64,000 nucleotides of DNA from Blastococcus sp. CPCC 205250 (GTDB taxonomy: Bacteria; Actinomycetota; Actinomycetes; Mycobacteriales; Geodermatophilaceae): NCBI RefSeq assembly GCF_019799925.1, contig NZ_JABGCG010000002.1, positions 496,001 to 560,000 on the forward strand, read 5' to 3'. Below the pieces are notes generated by a model. That model was not told where the DNA came from and ran no database searches. It saw only the letters and a program-made list of their open reading frames with translations. Position numbers and translations under genes: made by a program. Below, piece by piece: positions 60,301 to 64,000 of the stretch (positions are counted from its first letter, which is position 1; every line of letters begins with the position of its first letter).

Positions 60301-61158
60301 GCCCGTCAGGGCGCCGCCGCACCGGGGGACACGGTGCGCTGGCGGTACACGGTCAGCAACCCCGGGAACGTGGCCGTCACCGGGCTGGCCGTCGACGACC
60401 CGGAGGGCGGCGCCGTCACCTGCTCCGCGACCGTCCTGCAGCCGGGCGGCTCCACCACCTGCGCCGGCACGTCGACCGTGCAGGTGACCGAGACCCAGCT
60501 GTTCGCCGGCGGACCGGCCAACGAGGCGGTCGCGACGGGGACCCCCGTGCTCGGCGGTGGCACGGTCACCTCACCCGTCGCGGCGGCCGTCGTCGCCCTG
60601 GCCCCGCCCCGCGCGGAGCTGGCCCTGCACGTCACCTTCGACGACCTCACGGCCCCGGACCGTGCCGCCGCCCCGCGCTGGGGCGACGTGCTGCGCGCCC
60701 GGTACACCCTGGTCAACACCGGGAACGTGACGCTCGGCCCGGTCGGGGTGTCCGATGCGGTCTTCGGCAGCATCGTCTGCGCGTCGACCGAGCTCGCGCC
60801 CGGAGCGACGACGACCTGTGTGTCCACCGACCCGTACCCGGTCGGGGACGCGGACCTGGCCGCGGGACTGCTCGCCAGCCGGGCGGAGGCCACCGGCGCA
60901 CCGCCGGCCGCGTGGGGCGCTCCGGTGGTGACGGTCGCGGCCGGCCACAGCGTCCCGGTGCGGGCGGCGGCACCCGGCCCGGGGCCGGCCGGCCACCCGG
61001 CGGCGTCGGGCTCCGGGACGCCCCCGGCCGGAGGCCGGCCCGCGCTGGCCCGCACGGGTGTCGACCTCGTCGACCGGCTGTCGCTGGCGGGCGTGCTGCT
61101 GGGGGCCGGCGCCGCAGCGCTGTGGGTGGGCCGTCGCCGCGTTTCCTCGGCGCGATGA
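54361..61158 (+). CDS. giant secreted DUF11-repeat surface protein with LAXTG anchor
   Basis: Predicted cell-wall protein of 2265 residues. Signal peptide about 1-43 (twin-basic start, hydrophobic core, cleavage after VALA), N-terminal beta-sandwich-like domain about 45-220 (PGWLTTASDKRIEIW, FAELNATQASTLYQDV), then 16 DUF11-like modules. Modules 1-6 are of the TNxGPS type; modules 7-16 form an A-B-C super-repeat with a period of about 345 residues (A starts near 1041, 1396, 1737, 2086). Each B module has an EF-hand-like loop DADxDxALDAGE (1173-1184, 1522-1533, 1864-1875). The end is Pro/Gly-rich linker, LARTG, hydrophobic helix and RRR tail, as recognised by class E sortases. No sortase gene in the window. 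Confidence 0.9.
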   Translation: MSRRRHGTTRRTGSALRRLAGALGVVAAAAGLLVVAPAPVALAVQSPTSCSGTVALQTGGFELPVIKENSFAYVTEAQVPGWLTTASDKRIEIWRTPFQNVPAGSGSQFAELNATQASTLYQDVSTTPGQTLRWELQHRGRAGVDVMAVHIGAPVQPLGVGTQQGPLISDGRTAWGTYAGLYTVPPGQTRTRFSFKAVSTATGDPTVGNFLDSISFGTGACLVTTSTVTTRSGGGSGTTANVGEVLTYTVATSNGGGNPAKNAVVVDTLPPDVEFVPGSIRAITASATQVRTDVAGDDPGEYDAASRTVRVRVGLDSTATAGGTIRPDDARSISYQVRVTAPQSLTTVGNDARVEYRDDLGGGSLVSTSDEVSTPIARAADLETTVARTTPVSVAGSPVTYTATLTNHGPSEETDARLTLDLPRAADGTSPGLTGVGAVVTGGGSCTVAATTVSCVHGGLPVNGTRTVTVTGTIPAGTPAGTPHRFLAASSGAAYDHVPDDNAAQVGEPVTTSADLGVDLTADRSTGVAGGPVVYTAVVTNAGPSVARSVVLSDPLLTGVQFDSATVTSGGGSCVHDGPSATVRCDLGDLAPGAVATVEVRTTLASSGPGAIGNAVTVTSATPDPVGTDNQDEVYGPGAVLSDLSVDLQLPVTEARPGDTVPFTVLITNHGSSDAVNVSLQTVLPPGFVISGVTGITCTPAAGCHVERVAGGATATITGTASVLPDAPAGTTHARARVLSPTPDGNPANDVDDLVFDVLLSADLAVTQTIVNPDDPGGPVVAGGDVHAVSTVTNAGPTRAEDVVVRHTIPAGQLMPVVTPGAGRCDVEGEVESTSDGDRSVDGAVVVCSLDVLPLHASWSVVFDSVVRTSFKDATWSRTRVLTSATPDPEPGDNTHTLAVPAVRHADVQVTKTTSTPSAVETDQVVFEVVVANLGPSDARDLLVRESPQPGVLVTDVTPSAGVYSPANGAWRIPYLPVGEQVSLDVVGTAQSDVTPVVNEAVFLSSATDPPGIPGDHPTHGNDPANDVGRAEVAIVAADRALHVETTAVVLAPAVRADGLRLDDALRYEYVVTNPGNVPMTGISVSDSMLAGGVTCPRTSLAPGGQMTCTANGTHRVTQTDVDAGQAVGGVARVAGRAPDSSSDLVFGAATDLVPVAAAAPALAATTVADWDDADGDDALDAGETVVWTVVVTNTGELTLSDLSVTTPVGPAPVCAAVRLAPGERTSCTSAPYPLTAADAAAGQKDYGASVSAVQPRGSTRLDSAAPGSPVPAAPAPALGLTVAGAVTPAERQLAAALGDPIGWRYVVTNLGNVPVTGVGVDDPEAGVVTCADPELAPGASTACTGSTTHPVAEADVLAGVVAGAATATGTSAVGGVLVRSPVATTSVSVAGPVRALTITATATPSAPQVRTGDSIGFAYTVGNDGNVTMRDVTVGGLLTGTATCLADVLAPGATTTCTAGGTHRVTQAEFDAGLPVTGSATATGTPAGSTTPLVFGPASDPVPVAAAAPGLSVAEVAAWDDADADGALDAGETVQWTAVVENTGDVTLTDLTAEETVAGAMSCSLTELAPGDWTTCTSPVWPAPDADPVTSTATASAADPRGGPRVTGGPASTTTPSSPQGALLASVHATHAVAAPGWHDTLTWRYTVTNIGNVPLSAVAVDDPDGGTITCLATVLDPAETTTCAGDRAVTVEESDLRHGSLSNTAAATGTAAAGPAAIRSADAGHVVHLASVVRALAVVSSASAPAGTPLAAGDTVTYAYVVTNTGNVTLGGLSLHDSGGGSPTCLTTTLGPGESTSCGGGSSYPVTQDDVDAGLPVGLHATVGAVPAGETDPLLFGPADDPLPVVAAAPLLTAVKAPTWADADADDALDAGELITWTVTVTNGGNVRLTDLLVDDPIVYLGCPQTALDPAGAVVCSSDPYVVTDADVAAGERPNTATASALSPRGGPRVTSAPTGTTTVTDPRPALQLALAGVVTPAARQGAAAPGDTVRWRYTVSNPGNVAVTGLAVDDPEGGAVTCSATVLQPGGSTTCAGTSTVQVTETQLFAGGPANEAVATGTPVLGGGTVTSPVAAAVVALAPPRAELALHVTFDDLTAPDRAAAPRWGDVLRARYTLVNTGNVTLGPVGVSDAVFGSIVCASTELAPGATTTCVSTDPYPVGDADLAAGLLASRAEATGAPPAAWGAPVVTVAAGHSVPVRAAAPGPGPAGHPAASGSGTPPAGGRPALARTGVDLVDRLSLAGVLLGAGAAALWVGRRRVSSAR

Positions 61159-61189
61159 GGAGCCGCGTTTCCTCGGCGCGGTGAGGAGC
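61138..61189 (+). repeat. 26-base tandem duplication across the surface-protein stop codon
   Basis: Two 26-base units (61138-61163 and 61164-61189) differ at one base. Each begins CGCGTTTCCTCGGCG and contains a small TCCTC/GAGGA stem. The gene's TGA stop lies in the first unit. The duplication separates the surface-protein gene from the convergent hyuA and may double a weak terminator hairpin, or be a recent slippage product. Confidence 0.6.
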
Positions 61190-61193
61190 GGGC

Positions 61194-63275
61194 TCAGGCC
61201 GGCGCGGGGGTGATGAGCAGGTTGCCGTGCGGGTCGACGGTCGCGGCGAACCCCGGGTGCACCGGCACGGTGGACCCGAACTCCTCGATGATCGCCGGTC
61301 CGGTGACCACGTCGCCCGGCGCGAGCCGCGGCCGGTCGTAGGTGGGCGTGTCCACCCAGTCGTCGAAGAACACCCGCCGGGAGCCCGTGACGGCCCGGTC
61401 CGTCCCGCCCTCGCCGGGCGGCAGCTCGACCAGGTCGGGACGGCGGATCGGCCCGATCCCGCTCACCCGCAGGTTGACCCACTCGACGGCCTGCCGGGGG
61501 TCGGTCGCGAAGTCGTAGCCGTACAGCTGGCGGTGCGCGGCGTGGAAGGCCTGTGCCACGTCCTCGGCGGCGTCCGCGTCGAGATCCCCGTCGGCCACCG
61601 GGACGCGCACCTCGAACGCCTGCCCGACGTAGCGCAGGTCCGCCGTCCGCTGCATGCGCTGCTCGTCGCGGCCGAAGCCCTCGCCGTCCAGCGCGTCCCG
61701 CGCCTTCGCCTCCAGCCCGGCGTAGACCGACGCCACCCGCGCCAGGTCCAGGTCGGCGTGCCGGCTGACCACGGTCTGCACGTAGTCGTTGCGGACGTCG
61801 ACGGTGAGCAGGCCGAACGCGCTGACGTTGCCCGGATTCGGCGGCACCAGCGTGCGGGGCAGGCCGAGGACGTCCATCAGCCGGCAGGCCAGCAGCGAGC
61901 CGGAGCCGCCGAAGGTGGTGAGGGTGAAGTCGCGGACGTCCAGGCCGCGGGCGACGGTGACCTGGCGCAGCGCGTTGGCCTGGTTCCACGCCGAGATCTC
62001 GAGGATGCCGGTCGCCGTGCGCTCCAGCGAGAGGTCGAGGTCCTCGCCGAGCGCCGTCAGCCCGGCGCGGGCGGCCTCGACCGACAGCGGGATCTCCCCG
62101 CCGAGCAGGTGCGGGGGGATCCGGCCGAGCACGACGTGGGCGTCGGTCACGGTGGGCCGGTCGCCGCCGGAGGGGTAGCACATGGGGCCGGGGTCGGCGC
62201 CGGCCGACTGCGGGCCGACCTTGAGCGTGCCCTCCGGTGACAGCCAGGCGATCGAGCCGCCGCCGGCGCCGACGGTGACGACGTCGATCATCGGGATCTT
62301 GGACGGGTAGGCGCCGACGGAGCCCTCGGTGGTGAGCGTGGGCTCGCCGTCGACGACGACGGTGACGTCGGTCGAGGTGCCGCCGCCGTCGCAGGTCAGC
62401 ACCCGGTCGAAGCCGGCGGCCCCGGCGATCAGGGCGGCGCCGAGCGCCCCGGCGGCCGGGCCGGAGAGCATCGTGGTGATCGGCTGGTGCACGACCTCCT
62501 CGGCCGACAGCACGCCGCCGTTGCTCTTCATCACGTAGAAGGGGACGCCCGGGGCGATCTCGTCCAGCCGGGTGCGGATGTTGGTGACGTAGGCGCCGAC
62601 CCGCGGCTTGACCGCCGCGTCGACCAGCGTGGTCACCGAGCGCTCGTACTCGCGGTACTCGCGCAGCACCTCGCTGGACAGCGACACCACCCCACCGGGC
62701 AGCTCCTCCCGCAGCACCTCGAGCATCGCCCGCTCGTGCGCGTCGTCGGCGTAGGCGTGCAGGAAGCAGACGCCGACGGTGGTGATGCCGGCGTCGCGGA
62801 AGAAGCGGGCGGCGGCCACGGCGTCGTCGCGGTCGAAGGGCCGCACCTCGGTGCCGGTGACGTCCAGGCGGCCGCGGACGGTGCGCACGAGGTCGGCGGG
62901 GACGATCCGCGGCGGCTTGACCCAGAAGTAGCTGTTGCCGTAGCCGTCGGGCACCGACTGGCGGGCGATCTCCAGCACCGACTCGTAGCCCTCGGTGGTG
63001 ATGAAGCCGATCCGGTCGATCTTGCCCTCGAGCAGCTGGTTCGTGGCGACCGTCGTCCCGTGGCTGACCGCCGTGACCGACTCCCCGGTCAGGCCCATCA
63101 GGTCCAGCACCTTGCGGACGCCGGCGAGGAACCCCTCGGCCGGGTCGGCGGGGGTGGACGGCGTCTTGGTGGTCGCCGTCCGGCCGGTCTCCTCGTCCAC
63201 GGCGACGACGTCGGTGAACGTCCCGCCGGTGTCGATGCCGATGCGGATCCGGCGCGCGGCGGCGGGAGCGCTCAT
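61194..63275 (-). CDS. hydantoinase A/oxoprolinase family protein
   Basis: Subunit A of 693 residues with an actin-like ATPase fold. RIGIDTGGTFTDVVAVDE is the phosphate-1 loop, SHGTTVATNQLLEGK and CDGGGTSTDVTVV are further ATP-binding motifs, and GAGGGSIAWL with GPxSAGADPGPMCY follow as in N-methylhydantoinase A. It should act with the HyuB encoded at 52306-54189. ATG at 63275 is seven bases after TAAGGT within the shared palindrome, giving a probable leaderless mRNA like hyuB. Convergent with the surface-protein gene. Confidence 0.93.
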   Translation of the reverse strand: MSAPAAARRIRIGIDTGGTFTDVVAVDEETGRTATTKTPSTPADPAEGFLAGVRKVLDLMGLTGESVTAVSHGTTVATNQLLEGKIDRIGFITTEGYESVLEIARQSVPDGYGNSYFWVKPPRIVPADLVRTVRGRLDVTGTEVRPFDRDDAVAAARFFRDAGITTVGVCFLHAYADDAHERAMLEVLREELPGGVVSLSSEVLREYREYERSVTTLVDAAVKPRVGAYVTNIRTRLDEIAPGVPFYVMKSNGGVLSAEEVVHQPITTMLSGPAAGALGAALIAGAAGFDRVLTCDGGGTSTDVTVVVDGEPTLTTEGSVGAYPSKIPMIDVVTVGAGGGSIAWLSPEGTLKVGPQSAGADPGPMCYPSGGDRPTVTDAHVVLGRIPPHLLGGEIPLSVEAARAGLTALGEDLDLSLERTATGILEISAWNQANALRQVTVARGLDVRDFTLTTFGGSGSLLACRLMDVLGLPRTLVPPNPGNVSAFGLLTVDVRNDYVQTVVSRHADLDLARVASVYAGLEAKARDALDGEGFGRDEQRMQRTADLRYVGQAFEVRVPVADGDLDADAAEDVAQAFHAAHRQLYGYDFATDPRQAVEWVNLRVSGIGPIRRPDLVELPPGEGGTDRAVTGSRRVFFDDWVDTPTYDRPRLAPGDVVTGPAIIEEFGSTVPVHPGFAATVDPHGNLLITPAPA

Positions 63276-63282
63276 GACCGAT

Positions 63283-63302
63283 ACCTTAGAGCTGAGAAAT
63301 CC
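63283..63302. promoter_or_regulatory. hyuA promoter operator, twin of the one at hyuB
   Basis: ACCTTAGAGCTGAGAAATCC, matching the hyuB site at all but three aligned positions. The palindromic core CTTAGAGCTGAG overlaps the -10 box TAAGGT seven bases from the hyuA start codon. It implies joint regulation of the two separated subunits. Confidence 0.65.
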
Positions 63303-63410
63303 TCCCGGGGAAGCGTGCGGCGCGAACCGGCTGGTCCGCTGCAAGTCCGGCGCAAGTACCCGGTCCGAGGCTGGGCGCCGACACCCCGTCGTCCGCCCCG
63401 GAGGTCCCCG

Positions 63411-63743
63411 ATGCCCGCCGCCGCCACCACCGACGCCACGTTCGCCGAGGACGTCCTGCGGAGCCCGCTGCCGGTCCTGGTCGACTTCAGCGCGTCGTGG
63501 TGCGCCCCGTGCCGGGTGCTCGCGCCCACGATCGACCGGCTGGCCGACGGCCAGGCCGGCCGGCTGCGCGTCCTCGTGCTCGACGTGGACGCCAATCCCG
63601 GGACGACCCGGCGGTACCAGGTCATGGGCATGCCGACGATGGGCCTGTTCGTCGGGGGCGAGCTCGTCGAGACGCTGGTCGGCGGCCGGCCCGGCTGGGC
63701 GATCATGGAGGCGCTGGCGCCGCACCTGCCGGTCCCCGCCTGA
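63411..63743 (+). CDS. thioredoxin
   Basis: Single-domain thioredoxin of 110 residues. The redox site is WCAPC (Cys31, Cys34; one residue different from the classical WCGPC), preceded by VLVDFSASW, and the cis-proline is in MGMPTMGLF. Cytoplasmic disulfide reductant. ATG at 63411 with GGAGG about five bases upstream. Divergent from hyuA across 135 bases. The Ala in the active site may shift the redox potential slightly; other family members have it too. Confidence 0.93.
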   Translation: MPAAATTDATFAEDVLRSPLPVLVDFSASWCAPCRVLAPTIDRLADGQAGRLRVLVLDVDANPGTTRRYQVMGMPTMGLFVGGELVETLVGGRPGWAIMEALAPHLPVPA

Positions 63744-63762
63744 CCGGAGGGCGCTCCTCGGC

Positions 63763-64000
63763 TCAGGCGTACTCGACGGCCTTGAGCCGGACGCCGCGAT
63801 GGGCCGCCAGCCGCTCCGCCTGCTCCTCGACCGCGCGCCGCAGCGCCGCCGTCGCCGGGGCCCACGGCTCCACGGCGACGGTCAGCGACGACCCGGCCTT
63901 GCGCGGCCGCCACAGGCCGGCCAGGGCGCCGCCGGACAGCACGGCGCCGGGGCGGCCCAGCACCGGCCACACCGCCTTGCGCCGCGCCGCGTCGGGCACG
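63763..64000 (-). CDS. winged-helix DNA-binding domain protein, C-terminal part
   Basis: C-terminal 78 residues of a gene whose start lies beyond the window. LGRPGAVLSGGALAGLWRPRKAGSSLTVAVEPW, quoted in part as GRPGAVLSGGALAGLW, and the following helical AALRRAVEEQAERLAAHRG match the end of the HTH_42 / winged-helix DNA-binding family (crosslink-repair DNA glycosylase YcaQ relatives in actinobacteria). Function of this member unknown. The frame is open to the window edge. Confidence 0.75.
   Translation of the reverse strand, partial: VPDAARRKAVWPVLGRPGAVLSGGALAGLWRPRKAGSSLTVAVEPWAPATAALRRAVEEQAERLAAHRGVRLKAVEYA

Overview
The window is very GC-rich DNA (third codon positions almost all G or C). 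GTG starts are frequent, stop/start overlaps of the GTGA type are common, and many start codons lie 6-8 bases after a -10-like hexamer, which suggests leaderless transcripts. Together with ANTAR, DUF5701, DUF6986, MEDS, SpoIIE-phosphatase and LAXTG-sortase substrate families, this points to a chromosome segment of a high-GC actinobacterium, most like the Geodermatophilaceae (Blastococcus / Geodermatophilus / Modestobacter type). The family assignment is inference. I saw no tRNA, rRNA, CRISPR array, phage or insertion sequence.

Layout. 1-10.5 kb: partial alpha/beta hydrolase, AraC regulator, a translationally coupled pair of dynamin-like GTPases, lysG/lysE export pair, an RsbW-like ATP-binding protein divergent from a GAF-ANTAR regulator, a nucleoside hydrolase and an APC permease. 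10.5-16.2 kb: a proline-rich protein with a duplicated 18-residue motif, a 0.67-kb stretch without a convincing gene but with a strong hairpin, a PAS-PAS-GAF-SpoIIE phosphatase, and a BenE transporter coupled to a second RsbW-like protein. 16.3-24.1 kb: thiamin locus. One TPP riboswitch drives cytX-thiO-thiS-thiG-(tenI-like thiE) leftwards, a second drives thiM-thiE-thiD rightwards, and two tenA paralogues lie between them. 24.1-31.6 kb: mntH with a DtxR-type box, small stress and detoxification genes (VOC, GNAT, rhodanese, hemerythrin, hydrolase, MDR reductase, MsrA) and a class-I rRNA methyltransferase. 31.6-39.7 kb: chemoreceptor with a structured leader, phosphoribosyltransferase, urate-degradation operon (uraD-uraH-uricase) divergent from malate synthase plus DUF6986 aldolase-like protein, and DUF5701. 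39.8-46.1 kb: a 1716-residue regulator that joins histidine kinase, receiver, PAS, GAF, SpoIIE phosphatase, RsbW-like kinase and STAS modules, followed by a MEDS/ATPase sensor. 46.1-52.3 kb: NmrA-MarR operon, ATP-dependent DNA ligase, FMN reductase, NUDIX, DUF1992, SnoaL-like plus membrane protein divergent from an MmyB-type regulator, and a tiny acidic repeat protein. 52.3-64 kb: hydantoinase/oxoprolinase subunits B and A as two separate leftward genes flanking a 2265-residue secreted LAXTG surface protein, then thioredoxin and the end of a winged-helix protein.

The genes combine in four themes: thiamin synthesis and salvage under TPP control; urate breakdown feeding glyoxylate into malate; general-stress type partner switching (at least five proteins with phosphatase, kinase or anti-anti-sigma modules); and a cell-surface/oxoprolinase-type locus in which hyuA and hyuB share a near-identical palindromic promoter element although about 7 kb separates them. 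The strongest candidates for something undescribed are that shared element around the surface-protein gene, the three-module super-repeat with EF-hand-like loops inside the surface protein, and the single-chain partner-switch regulator.
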